Source: Palaemon carinicauda
Taxonomy: Eukaryota > Arthropoda > Malacostraca > Decapoda > Palaemonidae
DNA length: 64,000 bases
Direction: 5' to 3'
Assembly (NCBI RefSeq): GCF_036898095.1
Contig: NC_090744.1
Span: 14,351,155-14,415,154, forward strand
Of the stretch, positions 13,561 through 27,712 are shown piece after piece. The notes beneath the pieces are model-generated. The model made no database searches, was not told the origin of the DNA, and saw nothing but the letters and a program-made list of their open reading frames with translations. How positions within the stretch are numbered: position 1 is the stretch's first letter; every line of letters begins with the position of its first letter. The position numbers and the translations under genes are program-made.

Positions 13561-14494
13561 GTCATTTGGGGGGATATGGCCCTTGTAGCCCCCTTTCCTC
13601 TGGTTGAGCCTCTAAAAATTCAAAACGTTACCAGAAAGGAGTCATATACAGAACTTTTACCATAGATTAGGTTAGTGATTTGGGCTACGAATATTTTACT
13701 AATTCATCCTCCTTGATCTCCAATTTACTTAAACAGAAATCATACTGAAATTGCACGGGAAAGCCAGATTTTCTCCAAATCCAAAGCTTTTCTGAACGTC
13801 ATTTGCTCCTTAGATGAATTTTCAACACCCTGAAATAGAAAAATCAGTACCTAAATAGCTGTGTAAACAGTGGTAGCACTAATAATAAAATAGCAAATCC
13901 TTAGCATTTTGCTAAGAAATTGCATGGTTTGCAACATTTTTACACTTTGACCTCAATAACCTCTAGAGTAATAGAGATCTGTTATAGAAATGATAAAGAC
14001 TTAAAGTCAGGACAAAGTGCTTTTAAAACCTACAAACGGAAGTCAGTTTATGTTTTTAAGTTTTCTTATAGTATTTTTTCCAAAACTGCGTCTTTACTGG
14101 TCCATGCGTCTTTACTGGTCAAGTAACCCTATCAGGCACCTCCCCTAACATTTAGAGGCGAAAACAAACATTTATCCATACACATCAATGTCTATCAACA
14201 AAACTTCAGTTAATTTGTCACAGTAAAAGTCTAGATAACGTGTAATTACTACAGAAAATTGGAGAGGAGTGTTGAGTGTTGCCATCTATGGTTAGATTTA
14301 TTTATTTTTATTTCATTTTAATACATTATTTATTTTTGTTATGATTAATTTTCAAAAAACAATTTTACTCTCCAAACACTTGAACTTGTTAGGTAGGGAC
14401 CCCTTTGCACTTGCACCATGTGCGCAGTCTTGGATGAGCCCCAGAACCCCTTGGATCGCAGGGCCCCCAAATACGCGAGGCCCAGGCAAATGCC
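13561..14494. other. 5' non-coding part of the hAT element
   Basis: No coding similarity seen. GC-rich sequence with GGGCCCCC begins near 14,390 and leads into the terminal repeat at 14,523. Confidence 0.5.
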
Positions 14495-14529
14495 TAGTTT
14501 GCCTATGCGGTAATTTGGCCCTGTATATA

Positions 14530-14531
<2 letters not shown>

Positions 14532-14620
<89 letters not shown>
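14532..14620. repeat. (TA)n microsatellite between hAT and Tigger elements
   Basis: About 89 bp of TA, starting 9 bp after the hAT terminus and ending at the first base of the Tigger-like terminal repeat. Confidence 0.97.
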
Positions 14621-17392
<2,772 letters not shown>

Positions 17393-17460
17393 TGTGGGCC
17401 AGCTTCTATACATACTCCTCATGTTAGTACTACATCATTATATTCTAGAATTTAGTGAAA

Positions 17461-17757
17461 TGTACCACCCGTGTGTCACACGATCAAACATAATAACATT
17501 TCTCTTTTTTGTCTGTATCATCCTTTATATCTTTTGCTCTCCCCTCGCACTGACAGCAACTTGCATCAACATGTCTGCCTATTTCTCATCGTTAACTGTA
17601 AAAAAAACCAGTTGCCGGTAGGATAAGAAATAGCATGTTGTATCTTGTGACCTTCTTGCCGGGACCTAGTGTGTATATATACTTGATGTATCTATAATAA
17701 AGTGCTCAGTTGCTTTTATCTCGCCTTTGAGTGACAACCTACTCTTGGCTCAGCACA
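17461..17757 (+). repeat. 5' LTR of the CsRn1-like element
   Basis: Starts TGTACC, ends CAGCACA. It contains ATAATAAAG near 17,697, a probable polyadenylation signal, and TATATATACTTGATG upstream of it. Confidence 0.88.
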
Positions 17758-17775
17758 TAGGTGACCCCGGAAGTC
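17758..17775 (+). other. Primer-binding site candidate
   Basis: GGTGACCCCGG directly behind the 5' LTR resembles the GGTGACCCCGACGTGAT primer site type attributed to tRNA-Trp in CsRn1 elements. Only the first ten bases match. Confidence 0.5.
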
Positions 17776-17813
17776 GACTAGCTCCTCCCGACTCCCCCCC
17801 ACTCACTGTTACT

Positions 17814-18630
17814 ATGGCGGACTCCACGGAAGTTGGCTCCGCCCCATTGAAACTTTCGTCGTTCGCCAGCGGAGAGGCGTTTGCTTAGTTTCAGCGTGCA
17901 GAAGTCCAGTTCCGCATCAAGGGTGTGACTCGCTCTGCCACCAAAGCAGATTTTGTTCTCGCGGCAATACCCGAGGACACCATCCTGGAAATCCCCGACT
18001 TGCTTTGTGAACAAGGAGACACTCCAATAACTTATGACACCCTCAAAACATACCTTCTGCAGCAGTACTCGCCGTCGCCAGCCTCCCGTATAGCAAAGCT
18101 TTTTCAGCTCTCTCAAGAACCGTTGGTGGACCGAAGGGCTTTGCTCGCCCTCAGGAAATGACCAGTATCGCTCACCTGTAAACTGCCGCAGACGGCTCTC
18201 CTCGTCAGGGGAACCTACTTCGTGCCATTTTGGTACATCTTTTACCTCAACCTTTACGTGCTGCCATACCCGTTATTGATAGTTTACCAATAAAGGACTT
18301 GATGACCAAAGACAACGCCCTTATGGGCAGCCACTTCACGACCTTCAAGACCTTCATCAACGCCTCCAGTCCTGACGAAGAGGACACCTATTCAAAGTCA
18401 ACTGAACCTGACATGAATGCCGTAGGACACACACGCCTAACCCGTGTCGTGCCGAAGCGGCGACAAAGCCACCCATCACCCACCACTCGCTCTCTCCCCA
18501 ATCAAGGACTTCTACAGCCACTTACTGCCGCCCATCGGCCGCAGTTTTGCCACTATCACTGCATATCCAGGGCTGCCGCGAAGAAATGTGCCAAGGATTG
18601 TCAGTGTCCAAAAAACGTGTAAGTAGGCCA
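17814..18630 (+). pseudogene. CsRn1-like gag (broken)
   Basis: Gag remnant starting at ATG 17,814. SFASGEAFA is followed by a TAG where a Trp codon is expected, then FQRAEVQFRI, TKADFVLAAIPEDT, LKTYLLQQYSPSPASRIAKL and a stop at 18,161 after LALRK. A later frame has KDLMTKDNALMGSHFTTFKT and SSPDEEDTY. The pattern (FxxxQ, DxVLAAIP, LLxxYSxSxxxRIxxL) is that of knuckle-less Gypsy gags. Fragments of similar gags occur at 25.3-25.8 kb and 33.4-33.6 kb on the minus strand. Confidence 0.8.
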
Positions 18631-21440
18631 TCACTTGTGGCGGTGGCCTCCCATGTTTCTAATCTTTTCTTTTCAAATGTTGCAGAAACAGGCGTGCAAT
18701 TTATTGTAGACACGGTGGCTTGTCATTCTCTTTTGTCAAGGGAACTCTTCAGGACACGACATAGTCTGTCTAAGTGTGCCTACGTCTACCTGGTAGCTGC
18801 CAACGGATCTGCGATACCCACCTATGGTTACAAGAACCTCACATTATTGTTTGGAAACGGCAAATTTAATTGGAAGTTTCTCGTTGCTGACGTCACATTG
18901 CCAATCCTCACCATTTCCACCTTCTGGTCGATGTCGCCCACCGACGATTGGTCAATGCAGACTCCTACTTATCGACACCTCTTTAACTCGCCCCCTCCAA
19001 CCTCGCTCTCTACATCAGCGCACCCACAGATGCGTATGTCCACCTCTTCACGTCGTACTTGGAAGTGTTCCGTCCAGAACTTCGCCAAACACCAACGGCT
19101 CCTACCAAACATGGTATTTATCACCATATCAAGACAACGAGACCCCCAGTCTTTGCCAAAAGCCCTCCAGCTCATGGTCGTCACCCTTGCACATCCTGAA
19201 GAAACACGGCGACCTCTGTCCATGTGTGGATACAGGTTCCTGAACATGCAAACAGAAACGGATCACTACCCACTCCCAAACATCGCTGAAGGGGTATTAT
19301 CAGGTGCTTATGAACCCAGAAGACATCACCAAGACCGCCATCACCACTCCCTTGGGAACATACACATTCAATTACTCCTGATTAGCCTTCATAATGCTGG
19401 GACCATTTTTCAATGTCTCATGGATGGCATCTTAGGGGACTAGCCCTTTTGTGAATGTTATGTGGACGGCATAATTGTGTTCTCTTCCTTAAATTAGGAA
19501 CACCTCAGTCACGTTACCTGCGCATCGTGCTCGATCGCCTGCAACAAAATGGCCTTGTAGTCTGGTATGACAAGTGTACCTTTGGCGCCAATGAAGTGTC
19601 GTTCTTAGGGCACCGCATCACTCATGAAGGAGTCCATCCCCTCCCCGAGAAGGTAGCAACTGCTCAAAACTTCCCCACGCCTTCGACCGTCAAAGCACTG
19701 CAAGAATTCTTGGGCATGATCAACTATTACCACCGTTTTCTGCCAGCCATTGCCGCCACTCTTGCTCCCCTCTACGCCTCCCACAAGGGCAAGCCGAAAG
19801 ACCTGAAGTGGGATCCGCTTCAAGAAACGGCCTTCTGCAACATAAAGAATGCCCTATTAACCGCTGCTGCTCTCACTTTTCCTGTCCCACATGCCCCTCT
19901 CCTTCTCTCTACCAATGCCAGCAACGTCCCTATTGGTGCAGTACTCGTACAGGTGATCAACAGCTCGCACCGCCCATTGGCCTTCTTCAGCAGATAACTG
20001 TCCAAGGCAGAATCAGGTTATTCTAACTTCGATCGTGAATTCCTTGCAGTGTACTTGGCTGTCCGTCACTTTCACCATTTCTTAGAAGGTACGCCCTTCG
20101 TCATTCACACAGACCACATGCCTCTGGTGCACTCCTTCACTCGACAGTCTGACATCTGGTCTGCCCGTCAATGAAGACATTTCTCCGCAGTGGTTGATTA
20201 CAACGGCATCCTTCAGCACGTCCCTGGGATCATGAATCCTGTTGCCGATGCCCTGTCAAGAAATACGTTGGCCGCCGTTCAACAGGGATTGGTTTACAAC
20301 GCCTTGGCTGAAGCTCAGCAACAGGATACAGAGTATCAAGCATGTAGGACATCCTGCACATCCCTTCATTGGGAAGACTTCCCCCTCGATGGCTCCAACA
20401 CCACCCTACTCTGTGACGTCAGTACTGGTAGACCATGCTCCCATGTGCAACCAGGTGTTTGATTTCGTTAACGGCCTTTCACATCCCTCGCGCCGTTCTA
20501 CTGCACAGCTTCTGAAGACGAAGTTCATTTGGCACGGCATTACTGAGAATGCTAAGGATTTGGTCCGTGCCTGTACTTCTTGCTAAACTTCCAAAATACA
20601 TCGACACACTGATTCAGGAGTGGGCACCTTTCTGCAACCTCAGCGTCTTTTCGGCCACATTCACGTCGACGTTGTAGGCCCCCTACCCATATCACAAGGA
20701 CATCATTACCTGTTTACCATCATCGACCGTTCCACTCGTTGGCCTGAAGGCATTCTCATGGAAACTGCAATATCCGCCTCATGTACATCTGCCTCACTCT
20801 CAGGATGGGTTGAAAGATTTGGTACCCCTTAGCATAATAATTATGAATAGGGTACCACTTTCACCTCTCAATTGTGGACATCATTAGCGAATCTCCTGGG
20901 CATCATCCTACATGAGACAACTGCATACAACGTCGCTGCCAATGGAATGGTTGAACGTTTCCATCGCACCCTCAAAGCAGCTTTGATGTCGCACTGCAAG
21001 GACTCCAACTGATTTACTTAGCTTCCCTGGGTCGTCCTTGGACTAAGGAACCACTCCTAAAGATGCCCTGGACGTCTTGGCAGTTGAAACGGAGTAGGTC
21101 GTCCCTGCCAAATTTTTTCCTTCTGCAACCTCCTCCGACGATCTCCAGCGCATACGTCACGTCGTGGGAAAATCTATTCCATGCCGCCAGACTTACAAGC
21201 CCCCAGCGAAGCATCACATACTGACAGACTTGCACTCTGCCACTCACATTTTCCTACCCAACAAAACTAGAAAGCCACCGCTAACGCCCCCTTACATGGG
21301 CCCTTTTCTTGTGATCCAAAGCAATCCGAAAGTACTCCTACTAAACATTCCTGGCAAAGAAGACTGGGTCTCCATTGATCGTCGAAAACCTGCTTATCTC
21401 CTGCCAGATGACCTCCCTACAGCTCGCCTCTCTAGATCAG
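18631..21440 (+). pseudogene. CsRn1-like pol: protease, RT, RNase H, integrase (broken)
   Basis: Aspartic protease region at 18,690-18,900, where the active-site DTG reads DTV (FIVDTVACHSLL), followed by LVAANGSAIPTYGY. RT begins near 19,230 but lacks the segment between PLPNIAE and GYYQV, which holds the first catalytic Asp. The catalytic YVDD reads YVDG near 19,460. The RT connection and RNase H run from 19,560 to 20,290 (SFLGHRITHEGVHPLPEKVA, FLGMINYYHRFLP, HTDHMPLVHSF, NPVADALSRN) with stops at 19,997 and 20,174. Integrase at 20,460-21,000 retains a His/Cys-type region, FGHIHVDVVGPLP (first Asp) and NGMVERFHRTLK (Glu); the second Asp region is damaged. At least eight stops or frameshifts break it. 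Confidence 0.88.
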
Positions 21441-21488
21441 GGCACCCTATTTAACATGTACAGTATGTAATTTTTAAGTGGGGAGCCA

Positions 21489-21785
21489 TGTACCACCCGT
21501 GTGTCAAACGATTGTACATAGTAACGACATTTCTCTTTTTTGTATATATTATCCTTTGTATATTTGCTTCCCCCTCGAACTCACAGCAACTTGCATCAAC
21601 TTGTCTGCCTATTTCTCATTGTTAACTGTTAACAGAACCGGTTGGACAAGAAATAGCAGATTGTACTTTGTGACCCTCTTGCCGGAACCTAGTGTGTATA
21701 TTTACTGGATGTGTCTATAATATAATAAAGTACTCAGTTGCTTTCATCTCGCTTTTGAGCCACAACCTACTCTTGGCCCGTTACA
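21489..21785 (+). repeat. 3' LTR of the CsRn1-like element
   Basis: Direct repeat of 17,461-17,757 with the same length, start (TGTACC) and end (ACA); followed by GAAA, which also precedes the 5' LTR. Confidence 0.88.
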
Positions 21786-21839
21786 GAAACATATCCTGTT
21801 GTTATGCCACAGAACCATCTGTATTGAAAATAAATGATT

Positions 21840-21973
<134 letters not shown>

Positions 21974-21974
21974 C

Positions 21975-22627
21975 ATCTCCTCGTCCTTTGCCTATTGACG
22001 CAAAGACAAACGGTTTGATTCAGATAGTCATCTCTATTAATATTTTTCCATTCATCATCTCCTATTTCACTTTTCGTACTCCTCAGCCCTTTAGGCTTGT
22101 GTCTTCTAACTCCTATGGTGCCTTGTGGAGCCTAGTTAAGCGTTTGGTGAACTAATCACTCATGGGATGTGCGAAGAGAATGCCCAAATCATTTCCACCT
22201 ACCACTCACCATAATCTAATCCACACAAGGCAATCGGGTAATCTCTCTCATAGTTTGATTTAAAATTCTATCCTGCCGTTCAACTCCCAATATTCTTTTG
22301 AGAGCTTTATTCTCAAATCTACTAAATCTGTTGGATATTATTTCATTATCCTACCACGACTCATGTCCATATACTATCACTGACCTCAATAAACTGATAT
22401 ATTGGCTGATTTTTATATGTAATTTCGGGCGATTTTATTTCAAATTTTTAAGTAACTTAGCCATTATATGATTTGCTTTTTTTTTTAATCTGTCATTAGA
22501 CTCAAATTCTAAAGGTCTTTTATTAGAGATCATAGTTCCTAAATATTTAAATGTTTGTACCTTATTAACCATTTCTCCTTCCAATAACATTTCATTTTCC
22601 ATTGCATATTTCATTCTGATCATGTAA

Positions 22628-22628
<1 letters not shown>
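21975..22628 (-). pseudogene. Non-LTR retrotransposon RT C-terminal fragment
   Basis: Minus-strand remnant of the thumb and C-terminal domain of a non-LTR RT, second family. It starts at the edge of a TA array with [18 protein letters not shown], then [20 protein letters not shown], then (other frames and stops) VYGHESW, KALKRILGVERQDRILN, WKWFGHSLR and CLCVNRQRTRR at the 3' end. It has the same layout as the RT pieces at 43.6-45.7 kb. No palm domain is left. Confidence 0.8.
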
Positions 22629-22661
<33 letters not shown>

Positions 22662-22669
22662 ATGTATAT

Positions 22670-22740
<71 letters not shown>

Positions 22741-22808
22741 CATATATATATATATATATACATAATTATATATATATATATATATATATGTTTGTGTGTG
22801 TGTGTGTA
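22629..22808. repeat. (TA)n/(TG)n/(CA)n compound microsatellite
   Basis: TA blocks alternating with TG and CA blocks; it abuts the RT fragment. Confidence 0.97.
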
Positions 22809-24422
22809 TAATAACATTTACACCTACTCCTCATGCTGATGCTACTTCATTATATGGAAGAAATGAGAGACTGAAGTTCTCTTGCCACAAAACCATTGTT
22901 TACACCATTTACATTGGTGTTTTTATTATTGCATGTCAGCAACCCGTATAGGCAACGAAGCCTAGTCTCCAGATGTTGGGAGAAAGAGATGTTGCCACCG
23001 TGCTGGCTGTATGTCAACAGAGGTTAGATGGATGGCAAAACTGAATGGTGCGTGGGCACCCATGATTTAGAAAACCTGACAGTTAAAACTGTTCGTGTAT
23101 GGTCGGCTTTAAGACCTCAAAGAAGTTTAAGTTATAGCATTAGATAATTATTTTTCATGATTGATTTTTCTTAACTAGTAAAACACCAAACCTTACAGTA
23201 TCATTAGTCAAATTATGCTAGATGCATTTATAACGGTTTTTTTTTTTAAATTAGGTAATGCTATACAAAGTCACGCTCACATCATGATGCTTAAAGTAAA
23301 AAATGTTTTTTTCAGACTCGACAAGGCAATGTAGCTATGTATTTCGACGTAGCCAAAAATAGAGTTTTCCACTTACAATTTTTGGATAACTAGAGATGGT
23401 GTATTTATGTACTATAAAAGACGAATGCAGTAGGTGGTATGGTTTCTTTGGACATTCCAAGTTCTAATCAGGAAATTATCTCCCGAAAATGTCAGTCATA
23501 AGTTGCATCTGCCAAGAATAATGAGAGACCAAAAATCCATTTAGGAGGTTCATAATCATCGCTAGATGAGGCAACAATATTGAAAACAAATGTTTAACAG
23601 TTCTAAGAGTTTGATTTTTTTGTGTAATACTAAAAGCAAAATCATTGCCGTGAAATAATTAATAGTCAAGAATTTATTTCTTTTTATTTCCTCATTGAAT
23701 TATTGTTAATTTTGTAATTACTATATCTGGTCCAGAGAGTAAATCTCAAATCTGCAAAACTGTAAGAATTAATCAAATGGTGAAGGAGACCTGCAGAGGG
23801 AAGCATATCTACCCAAAATATTCTGCATAGTTTGATGTATGGTGAAAAACAGTACAATGTCTAGATATAAATGCGTTAGCTTGTTTTCTGCACTAGGGTA
23901 CATAACGGTTCTTATAGATATGCAGAAATTGTCGTTGGGAACATAATCATACCTGACCACTATGACATTGACTCAAAAACTGCAAACTTCTAGGAAGCCA
24001 GGGTCATTATGTATAAATTCTAATAGAGGGAGGGCTATGCTATAAGAATACCTACTACATGCAGACAAATCGAAGCAGACAGAAGTTCTCATGCAAAGCC
24101 TTCAAGTTATGTGATGTCCCCCTGCGTTTCGAACACACCTCCTACAAAACACTGTTGATTTAGAAACTACACGATCTCAAGGATTTCTTTCTCTACGTGG
24201 CCCCCATCGTGAGTGCCTAGTGCTTCAAGGGCACCATTAACAGCCAAAAGAGGAGCAGCCTTGGAGAAACCCCCTGAAGAAGCCAAGATTAATTGATTCT
24301 TCTGATTTCCTGGCATCCTGAAATCGAAAGTCATTGAACCTGGGAGCCAAGAGTAGAACTGATGATGATGAGTAGTCATTATTTTTCACATACTTCGTAA
24401 CTTTGAAGGCGGAGAACAGTCT

Positions 24423-24479
<57 letters not shown>

Positions 24480-25325
24480 ATACATGCCAACTATTGTTAT
24501 TCTAACGTTTTCATTATTAGGACATTGCAGTATATCCTTAGCACTGTTAAATTTTTTTTCCATTATTTTTTATTATGATAGTCTTATTGTTATTCCCATT
24601 ATTTTGTGGTTCTTTACTATCATCGTACATTTTGTCGTTTGTTGTTATCACATCATCTGTTAGTAGGTGATATAATGTAAATGGTCAGAGACAGGAAAAC
24701 ATAATCAATGCTTTTATAGATATTTTCATGATTTCATTTTTTATCATTATTTAAATTGATTGTGAATTCTACTATAATGGCATCTTCTTAACATTTATTT
24801 TTATGTCTTGTTATGTCAATTATCAGGAGATAATGCAAAAAGGCAAAACATTCCCTGAATTATCCACTGACAAAGAATGATCACCAGTAGGGTATCAAAC
24901 CAATTTACCGACAATGCCCTTTATGCTGTCTTGACCATATTCATGCACTTCCTGAATATCAATGCCCATCTTCTTTAGTGTTTCTTTCAAGCCGTCAACC
25001 AACCCTTTTTAGGCCTGCATCTGGTGTTATCTGCTAGTTTTTACTGAATTATACTTTTTTTTCAATAACCTTTTATGTTCTATTCACATCCTCATGACAT
25101 AACCGCCCCTGAATATTCATTCGATTGACTTATTCGAACAAATATACCTCTTTTAAACATCTCCATATACTCGTACCTTACTATATAAACTGATCTCACA
25201 CTATATGCACGAGTTGTTCTTAACCTTTTATCACTATGCTTCCTCTAAGATTTGGCCCTTAACTTCATGCCCTCCTTACATCAATGAATAAGTATTGCCG
25301 AAAAAAAAGAATGTGTTTTCACTCT
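22809..25325. other. No recognisable gene; contains (CT)n
   Basis: About 2.5 kb of AT-rich DNA without supportable coding similarity. A (CT)n array lies at 24,427-24,475. Confidence 0.5.
24427..24475. repeat. (CT)n microsatellite
   Basis: About 49 bp of CT. Confidence 0.97.
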
Positions 25326-25329
25326 CTTA

Positions 25330-25790
25330 TTGAATAGGAATTAGAAAGATATTTAGCAATGCTTCGTAACTTTGTTGCTGCTCGGTTATATCCCGGGGTA
25401 TGTGTCCATTTCCTAAATTTCCTACAGCATCTACCTCAGCTTCAGTCGGTGTTGTATGGTTATCCTCCTCGTCAGGAGTGGAGTTTTTGAAGAAGTTCCT
25501 AATGGTGGGGAAGTAGCTGTCCATAAGGGCGTTGACTTTATTCATAAGGCCCTTCTTGGTCAAGGTGTCGACATCAGGAAAGGTAGGTCACACAAATTAT
25601 GGTGGGTGCTGTACCCATAGAACACAAGTTTGGTTCACTTCCTGAGAACCGTCTTCAACAAGCTGGAGGCATGCAATGCTCATCATTTATCTGATGGACA
25701 TTGTTGCCTTTAGATTCCCAACGGTTGTTGAGAGAGCCGAAAATCTTGGATAGCTTATATTAGCAGCTGGCGACGGTGAGTACTGTTCCG
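25330..25790 (-). pseudogene. CsRn1-like gag fragment
   Basis: Minus strand. EQYSPSPAANISY near 25,775 matches QQYSPSPASRIAKL of the element at 17.8 kb. KVNALMDSYFPTIRNFFKNS and STPDEEDNHTT (about 25,540-25,450) match NALMGSHFTTFKTFINASSPDEEDTY of the same gag. It ends near 25,327. No PBS or pol is attached, so it is a fragment. Confidence 0.7.
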
Positions 25791-25795
25791 GGAGG

Positions 25796-26010
25796 TATAA
25801 TTTGAGGGCATTGTGGTGGTATGTGAAAACAAACCCCACATCCTTAAATCTATCTTAGTCCCACAACGCAAGCTTTCCCCTGTTACTATCAACAATTGGA
25901 CTCCTGGACAGAACACAACATATTCCTTTCATCTACAGTATATTCCTTACAACTAAATCAACAGTAAGAAATCTACAACCCTTATAAAATCACACATGCA
26001 ACTAAAAAGA
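25796..26010 (-). repeat. LTR-like remnant related to 7,755-7,960
   Basis: Shares TGTGG...CCCTxxATC...CTTTCCCCT...TGGACTC in the same order and orientation as the sequence next to the tRNA-Lys-like primer site near 7.75 kb. Moderately diverged. Confidence 0.4.
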
Positions 26011-26017
26011 CATTACA

Positions 26018-26042
26018 TATATATATATATATATATATATAT
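26018..26042. repeat. (AT)n microsatellite at the edge of the LTR element
   Basis: About 25 bp of AT directly before the LTR start TGTTACGG. Confidence 0.95.
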
Positions 26043-27107
26043 TGTTACGGGCCACTGGTTCGAGTCCGGCCTTGCTTAAGGGACTCAAGGGCCATAACAA
26101 AACAAATAACAATGGTAGGTCGCAAGTCAGCAATAATACAATGACTACTGACAAATATATGTATTTACAATAATATTTAAATAAAAATTAACAAAAGAAA
26201 GGGGAGCACAACAGTTAATTATTTATATTTTAATTTATGCCACTAGGAGCTTCGGACGGAGTTTGGGGGGACCGTGGATGAAACTCCAGCACAGCAATCA
26301 CGTTCCCTGGAAGGGGAAATAAATTGAATTATTATCAACACACTTACTTCTACCGGCTGGGAACACGATGAAGTCGTGTGGTTAAAACTTTTAAGCAAAT
26401 TAAATGAAAATGACAAGCTTAGGGATTTAAACGTTACACATGGGAATCAACACTGTCACAGGGTGAATTAATTAAAACTGGGACTAAACGGCACACGTGG
26501 TCTGGGTATAGGGGATAGGATACAAGGTTCAGTGGGTAGGATTTCTTTAGAGGATAAGGAAAAATGGGGCGTGATAAGGAAGGATGGGAGGTTGGGTAAG
26601 GATATTGAGAATCTCAAAATCAGACACCTTACCTTTAGTAAAAAGGACTCTGATTTCCTTCCCTTGTGGAAAGATGTAGACAGAGGTCCTGCCTCCCTGA
26701 TGTCTTGAGGGTGAAGAGCGATGGTATTTCCCTCAAGGAGGTTGAGTGAAGAAGAGGAGGTGTTATCCTCATGGAGGTTGAGATAAGAAGAAACTCTCCA
26801 GTTTTCCCTGGGTAGATCAACCCCACTTGACCCCCAATTGAGGGGGGGGGGGGGGAATTGGCCTGACCGCTGTCCTATTGGTCAGGCTTGATCACGTGTC
26901 CCCACATCCTTCATAGCTCGCTTCCCTCCTTCTCCTGGGACCTGGATGTTGTCACGTGACTCGTAGAAGGTAGCTGGAATTGAGATCTCAGGGGGAGTAG
27001 ACTGGTATAGGATGGTTGGAGGGGGGTGAGACTCTGGGTAGGGTCCCAAAACTCGTGGCATTTTGACTCATGCTTGCTGGCGGGATCTTTTGTTATTTGA
27101 AAAAATT
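26043..27107 (-). repeat. 3' LTR (end clipped by about 28 bp)
   Basis: Same sequence as 31,393-32,451, starting TGTTACGGGCC on the plus strand. Similarity stops at TTTGAAAAA, so the piece GGTGGCGAAATGACCGCC to TAACA found in the other copy is missing. Confidence 0.9.
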
Positions 27108-27388
27108 TTTAAAAAATGCAAAATTGAAAACTGAAATGTAAAAGATGGTTGAAGTTAAGTGACCTAGTGCAGTGGTAGGCATAAAATTAAAGAAAATTGG
27201 CATATATGCAAAAAAAAAAGGATAAAATAAATACATGAAAATAAATTAAATGCAAATAATGATGCCAAGATGGCTCCTCAAGTTTATCTACCTGGGGAGA
27301 CACCAAGGGCAATAAATATTTTTTCATACAAACTAAATTTACCTACTGACTATGGCTACGCTATGGACATGGCACTGTGCATTGGGCA

Positions 27389-27703
27389 CTAATGCCGGGA
27401 GAACACATCTCTCTCATACGATTTCTTTAGGCGCTTGACCTTCCAGTTGTAGTTCTGGAGGTCTATGCCGCACCTCATGAGCCCTTTATTCCCATTACGT
27501 AGCTCAGTCAAGTAGTTTAGATGGTTATGGTCCGTTAGGAATGTCTGTGGGAAAACATGGTCAGCGCGATAGGAACCAAGGTGCTCAAGAGATGAGCCCA
27601 TGCCTGAGAGTTCTTTCTCTTGAGTTTGGAGTTTTTCCCATGTCTGGAAGAAATTTATGCTGCCATTTAAGTAAACTCCACAGTTAGGAATTCCTGCTTG
27701 CAC
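27389..27703 (-). pseudogene. RNase H-like fragment of the Gmr1-like element
   Basis: A 105-codon piece downstream of the gag-integrase ORF. FLTDHNHLNYLTELRNGNKG followed by LMRCGIDLQNYNWKVK corresponds to the TDHxPLxxL...LxRWxxxLQxYxFxI signature at the end of Gypsy RNase H. Its position after integrase is the order seen in the two other Gmr1-like copies in this window. No RT domain precedes it. Confidence 0.65.
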
Positions 27704-27712
27704 CTGGTGAAG

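Larger units (their letters stand above)
9846..14523 (-). mobile_element. Decayed hAT-superfamily DNA transposon
   Basis: The element surrounds a minus-strand hAT transposase pseudogene. Its 5' end is at 14,523: read on the minus strand it starts CAGGGCCAAATTACCGCATA and continues with GGCAAACTAGGCATTTGCCT, which contains the palindrome AGGCATTTGCCT. A CAGGG start with this style of subterminal sequence is typical of hAT elements of this group. The 3' end is not certain; a CAGG at 9846 followed by a GGGGCCCC block is the best candidate but matches the other terminus poorly. No 8-bp target duplication was confirmed. Internal tandem repeats sit at the 3' side (10,526-10,894) and upstream of the gene (13,331-13,560). 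Confidence 0.7.
17461..21785 (+). mobile_element. CsRn1-like Gypsy LTR retrotransposon, complete but inactive
   Basis: Two 297-bp direct LTRs (17,461-17,757 and 21,489-21,785), both TGTACCACCCGTGTGTCA...ACA, flanked by a 4-bp direct repeat GAAA. A GGTGACCCCGG primer-site-like sequence follows the 5' LTR, and a purine-rich AAGTGGGGAG precedes the 3' LTR. Gag without zinc knuckle, protease, RT, RNase H and integrase remnants follow in canonical Gypsy order. The LTRs differ by a few dozen bases with small indels, so the insertion is old. Placement in the CsRn1 clade rests on the gag type and the primer site and is inference. Confidence 0.88.

Noticed and set aside
24866..25270. Possible decayed RT or host exon
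   Set aside because: A vague impression of coding text only; no motif could be placed in any frame.
26055..26110. Possible tRNA gene at the B-box-like motif
   Set aside because: No cloverleaf or A-box could be formed around it; only the B-box matches.
26635..26826. 63-codon minus-strand ORF present identically in both LTRs (also 31,985-32,176)
   Set aside because: Identity follows from the LTRs being nearly identical; no domain, and position within the LTR makes a protein unlikely.
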